A stretch of 64,000 nucleotides of DNA from DALYJJ01 sp031969915 (GTDB lineage Bacteria > Acidobacteriota > Terriglobia > Bryobacterales > Bryobacteraceae). Each line of letters opens with the position of its first letter. The first letter of the stretch is position 1. Location: assembly GCA_031969915.1 (NCBI GenBank), contig DALYJJ010000004.1:19650-83649 (forward strand). Reading direction: 5' to 3'. The position numbers and the translations under genes are program-made. Positions 8,325 to 17,430 of this stretch are shown piece by piece. The notes beneath the pieces were generated by a model, which worked only from the letters and a program-made list of their open reading frames with translations, was not told the origin of the DNA and did no database searches.

Positions 8325-8735
8325 TCACGCGCCTCGCGGGGAAGCGAAACCGGGGCGCCGCCACAGCAAGAGGGCCAGATATCCGCCGAAGAAGACATCG
8401 ATCGATCCGCAGAAGCCGGGCCACCAGACGGGAACACCGGGGTTCTCGATGAAGAGGTGGTGAACGAAGTCAGAGAGTCCGTGGCCGGTGAGGGCAACCA
8501 CAATCAGCCAGAGGGACTTGTGGAAGCCTGCCACGGCAAGCGCGAAGAAGACGCACGCGAGCAAGGTCTCCAGCACGAGCGCACGGGTGGAGTTCGCCAT
8601 GGTCGCGAACAAGACGTAATAGGTTGCGACGACCGTGGTCACCGTTGGATAGAAGACCCGCTCACGGTCAAACCCGGAGAACCGGGCAAAGGCGCACACC
8701 GCAAGACCGAGTACAAACCCGATCACATACTCCAT
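8325..8735 (-). CDS. Four-helix integral membrane protein, unknown
   Basis: 136 aa. GGGAGG lies 7 nt before the ATG at 8735. Four hydrophobic segments can be seen (VIGFVLGLAVCAFA, VFYPTVTTVVATYYVLFAT, LETLLACVFFALAVAGF, DVFFGGYLALLLW), with a GHGLSDFVHHLFIENPGVPVWW loop rich in His and aromatics. No family is recognised; a small sensor or quinone-type membrane protein is possible but unsupported. It converges on the permease gene with a 14-bp gap. Confidence 0.7.
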   Translation of the reverse strand: MEYVIGFVLGLAVCAFARFSGFDRERVFYPTVTTVVATYYVLFATMANSTRALVLETLLACVFFALAVAGFHKSLWLIVVALTGHGLSDFVHHLFIENPGVPVWWPGFCGSIDVFFGGYLALLLWRRPGFASPRGA

Positions 8736-8771
8736 GGCTGCCTCCCTATCCGCCCGAAGCGGGGCGCGGCA

Positions 8772-10091
8772 CTACGAGTAGCTCGACGGCTTGAGCCGGA
8801 TGCCGGCCGGGCCGGAAGGATGGATCTCGAGGATGCCGCCCGCGTCGGCCTGGTCGTCGTACATCGCCTCGTCGTCGATCTCGATATCGTACCAGCCGCG
8901 CGGCTTCAGGCCGAGCACGTAGACGGTATCGGGGGTGGCGTCGTCGAAGGCGAACTTCGTCGAGGCGACGACGGCCTGATTGCCAACCCGCAGCGGCTTC
9001 TCCAGCTTGCTGGTGTCAAAGACGCTGAGCTTACCCTGTTCGAAGAACTGCAGCTTGCCTTCCAGGTAGCCCAGCCATCGCGCGTCCTCGTCCCAGGTTG
9101 AGCGCAGGAAGAGGGCGCCGCCCTGGTGTTTCCTGTCGTGAAAGATGAGCGCGAGGTGCGAGTAGCTGAGGCCGGGCTGATAGGGGTTGGCCCAGAGAAA
9201 CTCATAGGGCGCGCCGAGGGGACCGCGGAGGAGGAAGCGGTCCTGGATCAGCCATCCTTGGAGGAACTGCGTTTCGAGCAGGTTGGTGTCGTAGGCGACG
9301 GCGGCGAATTCGGAGGCGCGCGTGTAGGTGGCGATGCGGAGGTCGGGCTCGCCCGCGCCGGGCATCATGGGGATGCGGTATTCGTTTTCGGCGGCGGGCC
9401 AGGGGCTGGGATAGTAGCTGGTGAGAAGGAAGGCGGGAAGCGTGCGGAAGTAGGGTTCGATCGGCTCGCGAAGTTCGATGCGCAGGTTGTCGCGCACCAC
9501 GTGCAGGAGCTCGTAGAGGGCAAGCATGCTCTCGCGGGCGATCGGGCGGCGGCCCTCCTGGATGGCGGGCACGATGCTCCCGCGCCACCAGACGGTGACG
9601 ATTTCGGCGAGGGCTTTTTCGGAGAGCTCCGGATGCTCGCCGGCGATCGCGATGGCGGCGAAGGCGCGGTCGCGGACGGCTTCCGCGGTGACGGCCGGGC
9701 GGGCGGCGTCCTTGGCCAGGCGTGCGGTCAGGGCGGCCTTTTGGGGCGGGGTCGCGGCGGAGGCGCACCAGTCGTACACCAGGGCGGCCTGGCGAGTGTC
9801 GGCGCCGGGGTTGGTGGCGAATTCGAGGGCGCGACGGGCCGCGGCGGCGTCACCGGAGACGTGGTAGTAGAGGCCGTGGGCGAACCCTGGCTCGGGCATG
9901 GCGGCGCTGCCGGCCATGAGGGTGTGGAACTGGCGCCAACGGATGGAATCGCGCTCGCGTTCGCGTTTCAGAAGGCGCGAGCGGCGCGGATTGAGAAGAA
10001 GGCGCGGAGGATCGGAGTAGACACGAAAACTCTCGTCGTCGGCGGCGGCAGCGGCGGCGGCCAAGGTCCCGAGGAAGAGCCTGCGAAGCAT
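8772..10091 (-). CDS. Exported protein of unknown function, helical repeat type
   Basis: About 439 aa from the ATG at 10091, chosen because it gives the signal peptide MLRRLFLGTLAAAAAAAD; 16 further in-frame residues upstream look non-coding. After the signal, SDPPRLLLNPRRSRLLKRERERDS resembles the opening of heparinase II/III- or alginate-lyase-like helical toroid proteins. It continues with an Ala-rich helical region (about 60-250) and a beta-rich C-terminal part (about 290-439). I see no complete lyase active site, so enzyme identity is only a suggestion. Confidence 0.6.
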   Translation of the reverse strand: MLRRLFLGTLAAAAAAADDESFRVYSDPPRLLLNPRRSRLLKRERERDSIRWRQFHTLMAGSAAMPEPGFAHGLYYHVSGDAAAARRALEFATNPGADTRQAALVYDWCASAATPPQKAALTARLAKDAARPAVTAEAVRDRAFAAIAIAGEHPELSEKALAEIVTVWWRGSIVPAIQEGRRPIARESMLALYELLHVVRDNLRIELREPIEPYFRTLPAFLLTSYYPSPWPAAENEYRIPMMPGAGEPDLRIATYTRASEFAAVAYDTNLLETQFLQGWLIQDRFLLRGPLGAPYEFLWANPYQPGLSYSHLALIFHDRKHQGGALFLRSTWDEDARWLGYLEGKLQFFEQGKLSVFDTSKLEKPLRVGNQAVVASTKFAFDDATPDTVYVLGLKPRGWYDIEIDDEAMYDDQADAGGILEIHPSGPAGIRLKPSSYS

Positions 10092-10662
10092 CCGGTTCGA
10101 TTGTGTCACACTGACACAGCGTGGCGCGCCGTGACCCAACTCCGGCCCCCGGCGATGGGTCTCAAGCTAAGAAAAGAAACAACTTACGACTGTGGCACGA
10201 GTGGTCCGACGCTTGCTACCATAGGCATCGAATTGATGAAGTGACCTTGAACCTGCCCTCTGTAGCAATCGGCGGGCGGTTGATTTGAGCGAGTACCGAA
10301 GACTCCGATAGTGCTTGCGGGAGCCAGTGGTCTTAGATTTCTGATTCGCTCTTGTCGTCCGATCGCAGGTTGCGACAGAGGGTTTTTTTTGAGGAGCGGG
10401 TCGCCTCAGCCGCATTGATACGAGCTTACCGGGATCTTGGGTTTCGGTTGCTGTCTGGCGCTTTCGTGGTGGATAAGTAGGACGCGGGCCCCACGGGAGC
10501 GGAGGTAGTGTTTGCGGGAATCACCAGACGAGCCGACGCCGGATCTCAGCCCCAGAACTGGGGCAGGGCCGCATACGTCTCCGGAGTGCTTCGTGGCCTC
10601 ATCTCCGACCGGGGACGATGCGGTCTTTCCTTTTTTGGGCAGCCTTTCTTGGGCGCCCTTGA
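10092..10662. other. Intergenic region, no convincing gene
   Basis: Frames here give only Arg/His-rich translations without a start context, so I call no gene. A perfect 7-bp inverted repeat lies at 10549-10564 (GCCCCAG AA CTGGGGC). A run of eight or more T (about 10382-10390) follows GACAGAGGG without a strong stem. Two loosely similar segments, around 10310 and 10506, share TAGTG(C/T)TTGCGGGA. They may be copies of a decayed repeat. Confidence 0.4.
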
Positions 10663-12120
10663 CTAGGGAAGGCTGGCGCTGACCATAGGCATGGAGCGGG
10701 GCGGCAGGGCGAGATAGCCGATGGTCAACCCACTTCCGGGAGCGTTGTAGAGCAGCCCCGGATAGATGAAATCCACCCAGAAGATGGCGAGCGGAGCATC
10801 CATGTTCTGGAGTTCTTCTTTCATTCGCACCGCCAAGCCATCCGGACCCGCCCACCACCAAACGCCGTCGCTTGCCTGCCAGACGAGGAGCGCGCCGCCG
10901 CGCTGATCCACGCGCACCACGGCGTTCCGGATTTCGCTGGGTGAATCCCATCGGAGGGTAACCGAAGGGTTTCTGGCGAACTGTCCGGCCGGTGTCACAC
11001 TCCAGGAACGAAGCTGGTAGCGCAGGGGCTCATCGGGCTCGTCGGTGAGGCCGGCGCCGAGAGCGGCGCCATCGGCGCGAAGGGCGAAATCCTGGGCGAT
11101 CATCGTCCCGCGGAAAGCGGTCACCAGTTGGGGAGCGGGAACCGGTTCGCCGCCCCGCCACACGCTCAGTCCGAACAAGGCGGCGGGCTTGCCGGCAGGA
11201 TCGGCGGTGCGCCAGAGAAAGACGGTCCTTCGCAAGTCGTCGGGACCGTGAACCGAAAGGCCCAGCGCGGGAACGGGGCCGGGCTGGACGGCGGAGTTCA
11301 GGGGGGCATCCGGGCGGCCGAGCGGCGCGCTCATCAACTCCCAGGAGTCACCCCGCTCGCGGATCAGGAGCGCGTCGGCGCCGCTGGTGGTTTGAAACAG
11401 GGGCGGGACGATCCGGAAGCCTTCGGCGGGCAAATCGGCTGCCAGCGGCTGAGAGGCACCGCGCGCGTGGGAGTAACCGCGGAGGCGATCGCCTTCGACC
11501 CATGCGGCGACCTGGGAAGGCGCGCTACGCATCGCCGGGACGGCGAGAACCGGCCGCGCACCGGCGGGAACGGGACCGAGCGGGAGGCTGTTGCCGAGCG
11601 TGGCCGGCGCCAGCCCGAGGACGGAGGTCAACCAGAGATTCGAAGAGCCGCCGGAGGGGGCTTCCGTCCACAGGGCGTACACCTGGGAAGCGTCCAGAAT
11701 CCCGGAGCCGGTGGCGAGCACGAGGTGAGCGGGCGGGGCGGGCTCGATTTCGATCCGGACGGGCGGCGAATCCAGGTAGACCGGCTCGCCCTCACGGAAC
11801 CAGTGATAGCGGGCCACGACGTCAAACACACCCGCCTGGGGGAACGGGAAGCGGGAGGCGGAATGGATCAGGTTCTCGAGCGTGGACCCCGAGGGCACCT
11901 TCTGCTCGGGACGCTCGGCCCAGACCTCGGCGGGCTCACCGAAAGTGAACTGGCGCCGCCCTTGCACGTCGGTGAGCACCATCGCCGGGTCGCCGCCCTT
12001 GACCTGGTAATTGCAGAATTCGAGGTCTTCGTCGCCCTGGTTCTCCAGGCGGCACCGCGCGACGATGGGTTCGGTCCACTTGATCTTTGCGCGATCGAAA
12101 CGAACGCTGGCATGGGTCAT
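10663..12120 (-). CDS. Beta-rich protein of metzincin operon, unknown
   Basis: 485 aa. The ATG at 12120 overlaps the stop of the upstream metzincin gene (ATGA), so the two are translationally coupled; the frame stays open upstream but that part is antisense-like and was excluded. There is no signal peptide. Residues 1-125 look like an Ig-type beta-sandwich (VRFDRAKIKWTEPIVARCRLEN and PQAGVFDVVARYHWFREGEP). The rest repeats short beta segments with W and G turns (LWTEAPSGG, FLWRTADPAG, LVWQASDGVWWWAG), suggesting a propeller-like fold. Its position as third gene suggests a partner, carrier or immunity role for the metalloprotease; that is inference. Confidence 0.65.
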   Translation of the reverse strand: MTHASVRFDRAKIKWTEPIVARCRLENQGDEDLEFCNYQVKGGDPAMVLTDVQGRRQFTFGEPAEVWAERPEQKVPSGSTLENLIHSASRFPFPQAGVFDVVARYHWFREGEPVYLDSPPVRIEIEPAPPAHLVLATGSGILDASQVYALWTEAPSGGSSNLWLTSVLGLAPATLGNSLPLGPVPAGARPVLAVPAMRSAPSQVAAWVEGDRLRGYSHARGASQPLAADLPAEGFRIVPPLFQTTSGADALLIRERGDSWELMSAPLGRPDAPLNSAVQPGPVPALGLSVHGPDDLRRTVFLWRTADPAGKPAALFGLSVWRGGEPVPAPQLVTAFRGTMIAQDFALRADGAALGAGLTDEPDEPLRYQLRSWSVTPAGQFARNPSVTLRWDSPSEIRNAVVRVDQRGGALLVWQASDGVWWWAGPDGLAVRMKEELQNMDAPLAIFWVDFIYPGLLYNAPGSGLTIGYLALPPRSMPMVSASLP

Positions 12121-15100
12121 GGGAGTCCGTACATATCTTTGATCTGCCGGTCGGTTTGGGGTTGGGAGCAGCCTCGCAATGACAGCAGGCACTCCCCGCA
12201 CAGGTCCCCGTAGCAGCCCGAATAGCTCATCACGCACACGCACTGATCGGCGGTGGGCTTCTGCCAGGGATCGTTTACCGCCCGCTGGTGGGCGTCCACC
12301 AGGCTGGCGCCCGCCGGCATCTGATGCGCGAGCCCCAGCACATGACCGAATTCGTGAAGGGCATTTCCCGTGTTGGGGTAGATGCGGAAGACGCCGTGGT
12401 AGACGCTCTCGGTATGCGAGATGTAGAAGCCGCGCGAGCCGGTGCCGTAGCCGCTGGTGATGGTGGAAGTGCCGGTCATGTAGCCGGCGCGTGCCTCCGT
12501 GTTGTCGCCTCGCGGGATCTGGACGATGGTGAACCCAGGCAAGGATCCACCGCCGCACAGGTACTCCATCATCGCCTCCACGAAGAACTGGAGACCGACT
12601 GTCATCTTCTGCTTGTCGTCATTGGCGACGAGATCGAACGGAGCGTATACTCCCGCCAGCGCGGGGTCATTCGCAATCAGCTCGTTGTAATGGGAGAAGA
12701 CCCGCATGTTGAACAGGAAGGGCGACGTGGCGTCGACCCGCGGAGTCACCTTCGGGAAGCCGAACAAGGTGTCCCAGTGCACGTCCTGATAGCCCTGCGC
12801 AGACCACCACCGCTCCAGCGCGTTGCGCGCGAATTCCATGGCGTCGAGGCGTTCCTGGTTACCCAGCACGGATTTGCTGGGCGCGTCCGCGATCCACTCA
12901 CAATAGCCCCAGGCGAATTGCGTGGTGAACGGCGTCGGCGAAACGGCCAGCGGCCGGTACATCAGTTGCTCCCCGCGTTCGTTGATCTTCAGCAAATCGC
13001 CGGGATTCAAGGGTTGATAGACGCGCGCTTCGGTGGCGAGGCCGGGAAACACGGCGAGGTCGATCATCGGGCTGTTGAGGCCCATCATCTGGAACTCGTG
13101 GTGGCCGGGCGGATACTTGCCCTTTTCCAGGATCGTACTGAGCCACGGACTGGGAGCGGTTCCCGCAGCCCACGGATTGGGCATTTGATAGTAGCGGTAC
13201 AGGCGGAGATTGCGCCAAACCACGAGCGTTCCACACTTGGCTTCCGGCTCGTGCACCGGCCCGTTGGATTCGCGGAGAAGCCAATCGGGATCGATGTAGG
13301 CGCGCAGCTTGTAACGGTCGCCGCCGCAACGCGAGGGATCCATCAACACGCCGGCGAAGCCCTTGTCATTGGTCTTGCATTCGGAGGCGTGCGGGTTGCG
13401 GCCCGTGTCGGCGGGCATGGTGGCCAGGGCGAGCGTTCCGAAGTCCTTCTTCGCATCGGCGCGTTTTGTGTGGAAGCCGTCAATCGGCGCCGCGGGTTGG
13501 CCGAGCACGGCCTTGATGCCGTCGGCGTGGCCGAGTTTGCCGCCACGCTCGTGCCAGACGTTGTCCTTCTGCGGGTCAGTGGGGGCGGCTCTGCCGGCCC
13601 AACCCGTGTAGAGGTCAGTGACGTACTTGCGTTGTGCGCCGGTGATCTCGGCCAGCCGAGTGGAGGCGGCGGCTCGCTGTTGCAGGAGGAAGTCGACGCG
13701 GCCCAACAAGTTCTTCTGAGCAGTCTTGGCCCGGACGCGAGGGTAGGGCGTGTCGGCCTGGGCGGTCCACCAGGCTGAGACTCTGGGCCAGGAGAGGCTA
13801 TTGACAGCCCCCCAGGTGCGAAGCCAAGCGATGCACTGCTGCTTGGCGTGATCGACCGGGCTTGGGTGCGCCGGAACCAGCGCCACCGTGTTCGCCATCG
13901 CTTTCAGCACCAGCTTCCAGACCGCTTCCCACTCTGCCACTTCCAGCGGCGCTAAGCCGACCGCCATCTTGGAGGGCATGACCGCCGGCGGGTTCGCCAG
14001 GTCCGGGATCTTATCGAAGATCTTGCCGAGCTTGGAGATCACGAGGTCGGGCCCTTGAATCAGCCGCGGATACGGAGTCACGGCTATGCCGTCCCACCAA
14101 TCCTGCACAGCCGCCCAGGGGACGTCGACGTCGTAGCCACCGGTGGTCCACGTGGTGATCCAGGTTTGGGCCTGCGCCTTAGCCAAGACATCGTCGTTGG
14201 TGGCGTCCCAGGCTTTGTGAACCAGTGTCCAGAGGCCCTTCCACTCGGACTCGTCAAGGCCACCGTTGAACTGGTTCTGGATGGGGAACGAATCGATCTG
14301 CCACCACACGCCGTCGGTGTCGTAGTTCATGACCTTGTCGGGCAGCGGAGGGGCGACGAAGGCCGTGCCGACGGGGTCGTCGGGCGCGATCAACTGGAAG
14401 AGAACCGGAACGTCCTCGGCCGGGCTCGTGCTCCCGTCCGGCCATTCGGCCTGGACTTCGGCAATCAGCGGAATCTTGCCGAGCGACGCGTTCTTCTCGC
14501 GAACGCGGTCTTCGATCTCGTTGCGGCGATAGCCGATCTGGAACTGGTAATTCGCGGGCACAACCGAAGCAGTGGAGTTGTTGCAGTAATGGTCGCCGGC
14601 GTTGAGCCCGGTCACGGGCGACTTAGTGGTCGCATACCCGCCCGGAATCCGAATGGCGGCGAAGGCGCCGTCGGCGGGGAGTTGGGACTCGGCGAACACC
14701 TGGCCCGAGGTTGGGAAAGAAGCGGCAATGACGTTGCCAGCGGCCTCGTCCTTCAGCCTTGTAACAGCCGCCACGTCGTCCACGAGGTTGTGCACTTCCT
14801 TGTAGTAATCCCAGCAAGCGTGGGCGTGTCCTTCGACCGTGGACGGGCCGGCGCCCGCGGTGGCGATGGACGGGTGGTCGAGCGGCGTGTAGAGGTAGCC
14901 CAAGGCCTGCAGGCGCTCCCGGACGCCGGGGTCGGTCCAGGGCTTTGCGGCGCCCGTGACGGGGGTGAAGAGCGCGTCGATCTCTCCGAGCTTCAGCTTG
15001 AGGCGGTAGAGCGGCTGGGGAACCAGGATGGTGACGGTCTCATCGCCGTTCGGCGCAAGCTGCCGCACCGGCTGGGGGAGGCTGCATTTGTACTTCTTGG

Positions 15101-15647
15101 CGTCGGCGGCAGCGAGGACGGCGGTGACCTTGTACGAGCCGGGGCTTCGGGTTTCGAAATCCGCCAGGCCATTCACGTCCGTCGGTTTCGAATCCTGAAC
15201 GCCGTTGCATTCGATGGTGACCGTGGCGTTCTCGAAGAGCTTCGTGCCGGGGGCTTCCTCCTTGACGATCACCTTGAGCTTGCCGCGCCTGGTGAGCACG
15301 AACTGCACGTACGTGATCTCGCCGCTCACCACCGTCACGTCTTCGCTCATCGCGGCCGGCGGGTCGTAGATCTTGGCCAGATCGGGCGTCAAGTTTTCGA
15401 GGGCGACGGTGTACCCGTGAGGGCCCAAGGGATCCCAACGCGCCATGCCCGAGGGCTCGGTAGGCTTGCCGGCCTGGCCGGAAACGGTGACCGGAATGCC
15501 GGACAGGTCAACGACGGCATCGTCGATCACGTGGACCCAAAGCGCGCCCATCGTCAACCCGCACGGGAGGACGGCGGCGCCCACTAATACGGGGGTCCGC
15601 CCGCAGGTACAGGTGAGCGGGTTTCCACAGAAGACACACAGCGGCAT
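12117..15647 (-). CDS. Giant metzincin-type metalloprotease, candidate secreted effector
   Basis: 1176 aa, no signal peptide. The C-terminus has the zinc-binding site HEFGHVLGLAH (His-1098, Glu-1099, His-1102, His-1108), followed by a Met-turn CVMSYSG (Met-1140), which defines a metzincin peptidase. Around it lie several Cys (1136, 1138 and CYGDLCGEC). The N-terminus MPLCVFCGNPLTCTCG carries a CxxC...CxC cluster (Cys-4, 7, 13, 15) and then VLVGAAVLPCGLTMGALWV, which weakly recalls PAAR-like DUF4280 spike domains. Residues about 120-185 look like a transthyretin/carboxypeptidase-regulatory domain (KPTDVNGLADFETRSPGSYK). The long middle is Trp-rich and unrecognised. It starts immediately after the stop of the upstream small gene. 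The size, missing signal and zincin tip fit a cargo of a type VI or contractile injection system; no such machinery is in the window. Confidence 0.75.
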   Translation of the reverse strand: MPLCVFCGNPLTCTCGRTPVLVGAAVLPCGLTMGALWVHVIDDAVVDLSGIPVTVSGQAGKPTEPSGMARWDPLGPHGYTVALENLTPDLAKIYDPPAAMSEDVTVVSGEITYVQFVLTRRGKLKVIVKEEAPGTKLFENATVTIECNGVQDSKPTDVNGLADFETRSPGSYKVTAVLAAADAKKYKCSLPQPVRQLAPNGDETVTILVPQPLYRLKLKLGEIDALFTPVTGAAKPWTDPGVRERLQALGYLYTPLDHPSIATAGAGPSTVEGHAHACWDYYKEVHNLVDDVAAVTRLKDEAAGNVIAASFPTSGQVFAESQLPADGAFAAIRIPGGYATTKSPVTGLNAGDHYCNNSTASVVPANYQFQIGYRRNEIEDRVREKNASLGKIPLIAEVQAEWPDGSTSPAEDVPVLFQLIAPDDPVGTAFVAPPLPDKVMNYDTDGVWWQIDSFPIQNQFNGGLDESEWKGLWTLVHKAWDATNDDVLAKAQAQTWITTWTTGGYDVDVPWAAVQDWWDGIAVTPYPRLIQGPDLVISKLGKIFDKIPDLANPPAVMPSKMAVGLAPLEVAEWEAVWKLVLKAMANTVALVPAHPSPVDHAKQQCIAWLRTWGAVNSLSWPRVSAWWTAQADTPYPRVRAKTAQKNLLGRVDFLLQQRAAASTRLAEITGAQRKYVTDLYTGWAGRAAPTDPQKDNVWHERGGKLGHADGIKAVLGQPAAPIDGFHTKRADAKKDFGTLALATMPADTGRNPHASECKTNDKGFAGVLMDPSRCGGDRYKLRAYIDPDWLLRESNGPVHEPEAKCGTLVVWRNLRLYRYYQMPNPWAAGTAPSPWLSTILEKGKYPPGHHEFQMMGLNSPMIDLAVFPGLATEARVYQPLNPGDLLKINERGEQLMYRPLAVSPTPFTTQFAWGYCEWIADAPSKSVLGNQERLDAMEFARNALERWWSAQGYQDVHWDTLFGFPKVTPRVDATSPFLFNMRVFSHYNELIANDPALAGVYAPFDLVANDDKQKMTVGLQFFVEAMMEYLCGGGSLPGFTIVQIPRGDNTEARAGYMTGTSTITSGYGTGSRGFYISHTESVYHGVFRIYPNTGNALHEFGHVLGLAHQMPAGASLVDAHQRAVNDPWQKPTADQCVCVMSYSGCYGDLCGECLLSLRGCSQPQTDRQIKDMYGLP

Positions 15648-16034
15648 TCAGCTCCTCCGTGAGGCGGCGGCGACGATGCGGCGGCCACCGGTGGCGGCTT
15701 CCATTCGCTCCCGCAGGGCGGCGACCTTTACCTCGCCGGGCAGCGAGGGCTTAGCGAGCATCTTCCAGGCCCATGCCTTGTCGGGCGAGCGCGAGAACTC
15801 CGTGCCGAAGCGGATCATCAGCTCCGCCAGCACGGCAATGCCGCCCTGGTGGACAACGCCATGCGTGCGACCGGTCTCGACGGCCTTTTCCACCAGCGCC
15901 AGCACGCCGGCTTCGCCCAATTCGGCGCTTTCCTGGGGATGCTCGGCGGTGAGGAAGGCCGCGAGGTTCCGGCTGAAGCTGTCCTCCAGAGAGCCGCGAA
16001 ACGCGGCCATCTGCTCGTTCCGAATGATCAGCAC
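15648..16034 (-). CDS. Small adaptor-like protein of effector operon
   Basis: About 128 aa from a GTG at 16034; a TTG at 16058 would add eight residues, and neither start has a strong ribosome binding site. The GTG start is preferred because it gives the M-L-I-I-R-x-E-Q-M-A-A-F opening. From memory that opening is shared with a family of small proteins encoded beside PAAR/T6SS-type effector genes in myxobacteria and pseudomonads. Helical throughout; the HGVVHQGGIAVLAELMIRFGTEFSRSPDKAWA segment matches the pattern in that family. Its stop abuts the metzincin ATG with no gap. A chaperone or loading-adaptor role is inferred. Confidence 0.6.
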   Translation of the reverse strand: MLIIRNEQMAAFRGSLEDSFSRNLAAFLTAEHPQESAELGEAGVLALVEKAVETGRTHGVVHQGGIAVLAELMIRFGTEFSRSPDKAWAWKMLAKPSLPGEVKVAALRERMEAATGGRRIVAAASRRS

Positions 16035-16125
16035 GAAGTGAGAATACCAGCTTTCCAAGGTGGGGGCGGGGACCGGCGCGGAGCGGGCCGAACCGCGGCA
16101 CGTGAAATCGCATTACTCTGGAAAC

Positions 16126-17430
16126 ATGCGCCTGACCGCACTCGCCGCGCTGCTGGCTCTCGCCCTTCCGGCGTGGCCGCAGAAGTTCGACGTCAAAACC
16201 ACCACGCTTGCCAACGGGATGAAGGTCCTGGTTCATGAGGACCGGGACATTCCGAACGTGGCGATGTACCTTTTCTACAAGATTGGTTCGCGCAACGAGC
16301 GCCCGGGGATCACCGGCATCTCCCATTACTTCGAGCACATGATGTTCAACGGCGCGGCCAAGTACGGTCCCAAACAGTTTGACATCGTCATGGAGAAGAA
16401 CGGGGGCAACAACAACGCGTACACGACGCGCGACCTCACGGTGTATACGAACTGGTTCCCGCGCACCATGCTGGAGCTGATGTTCGACATGGAGGCGGAC
16501 CGCATCCGCGACCTGGCCTTCGATCCGAAGATTGTCGAAAGCGAGCGCGGCGTGGTGTACTCCGAGCGCCGTTCGAACGTGGACAACAGCCCGTTCGGCA
16601 CCCTGTTCGAACAGCTTTACGCGAACGCGTACCTGGCGCATCCTTACTCATGGCCGGTGGTGGGGTGGTCTTCGGATATCGAGGCCTGGTCGATGGACGA
16701 TCTGAAGAGCTGGTTCAAGATGGGTTACGCACCGAATAACTGTGTGCTGGTGGTGGTGGGCGATGCCGGTTCGGACGAGGTTTTCGGCCTCGCGAAAAAG
16801 TATCTGGAGCCGATTCCGAAACAGGACCCGCCGCCGGCGGTGCGCACCAAGGAACCGGAGCAGTTGGGCGAACGCCGCGTGGTGATCCGCCGGCCGGCGC
16901 AGCTTCCGATCCAGTTCATTGCCTACCACGGCGTGCCCTCCACCGATCCCGACTACCTGCCGCTGCAGGTGATGCTGAACATTCTGCAGTCCGGCCGGAG
17001 TTCGCGCCTGTACAGCCGGATGGTGGAGAAGGAGCAGCTCGCGCTGAGCGTGGGCGGAGGCGTGAACCCGTCGCTCGATCCGGGCCTCATTCAGTTCAAC
17101 ATGCAGCCGCGCGCCGGCGTGGACACGGCGGCGGCGGAGAGAGCGCTCTACGAGGAGTTGGAGAAGATGAGATCGGCGGAGGCGACGGGGGCGGAGATCA
17201 CCAAGGCGAAAAACCAGATTCTGGCGCAATTGTATCAGCAGACCAAGTCCATCTCGGGCCGGGCGAATTTGCTCGGCACGTACGAGATTTACTTCGGCGG
17301 GCATCAGGAACTGGCCAACGCCGAAGCGCGCCTGGACAAAGTGACAGCCGCCGACATCCAGCGTGTGGCCGCGAAGTATCTCAACCCGAACCGCCGTACG
17401 GTGGCGACGCTGATTCCGGAGAAACGCTAG
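16126..17430 (+). CDS. M16 zinc peptidase, catalytic subunit
   Basis: 434 aa, started at the ATG at 16126, which gives the signal peptide MRLTALAALLALALPAWPQ. The inverted zinc motif HYFEH (His-67, Glu-70, His-71) and the distal ligand Glu-147 in VVYSERRS are all present, so it should be active on peptides in the periplasm. The C-terminal half has the usual M16 beta domain (GVPSTDPDYLPLQVMLNILQSG). The next gene begins at the last base of its stop codon (TAGTG) and encodes the non-catalytic partner, as in bacterial M16B heterodimers. Divergent from the metzincin operon, with a 91-bp gap. Confidence 0.93.
   Translation: MRLTALAALLALALPAWPQKFDVKTTTLANGMKVLVHEDRDIPNVAMYLFYKIGSRNERPGITGISHYFEHMMFNGAAKYGPKQFDIVMEKNGGNNNAYTTRDLTVYTNWFPRTMLELMFDMEADRIRDLAFDPKIVESERGVVYSERRSNVDNSPFGTLFEQLYANAYLAHPYSWPVVGWSSDIEAWSMDDLKSWFKMGYAPNNCVLVVVGDAGSDEVFGLAKKYLEPIPKQDPPPAVRTKEPEQLGERRVVIRRPAQLPIQFIAYHGVPSTDPDYLPLQVMLNILQSGRSSRLYSRMVEKEQLALSVGGGVNPSLDPGLIQFNMQPRAGVDTAAAERALYEELEKMRSAEATGAEITKAKNQILAQLYQQTKSISGRANLLGTYEIYFGGHQELANAEARLDKVTAADIQRVAAKYLNPNRRTVATLIPEKR

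Noticed and set aside
10406..10951. Arg/Ser-rich minus-strand frame overlapping the end of the beta-rich gene
   Set aside because: It runs through an intergenic region and an out-of-frame part of a real gene, with no RBS or recognisable domain.
12121..12558. Upstream extension of the beta-rich gene at 10663-12120
   Set aside because: It would overlap the metzincin active-site region in another frame; the ATGA junction at 12117-12120 is a better start.
14055..15587. 510-codon open frame opposite the metzincin gene
   Set aside because: Arg/Gly/Val-rich noise without RBS or domain; the minus-strand gene is coupled into an operon.
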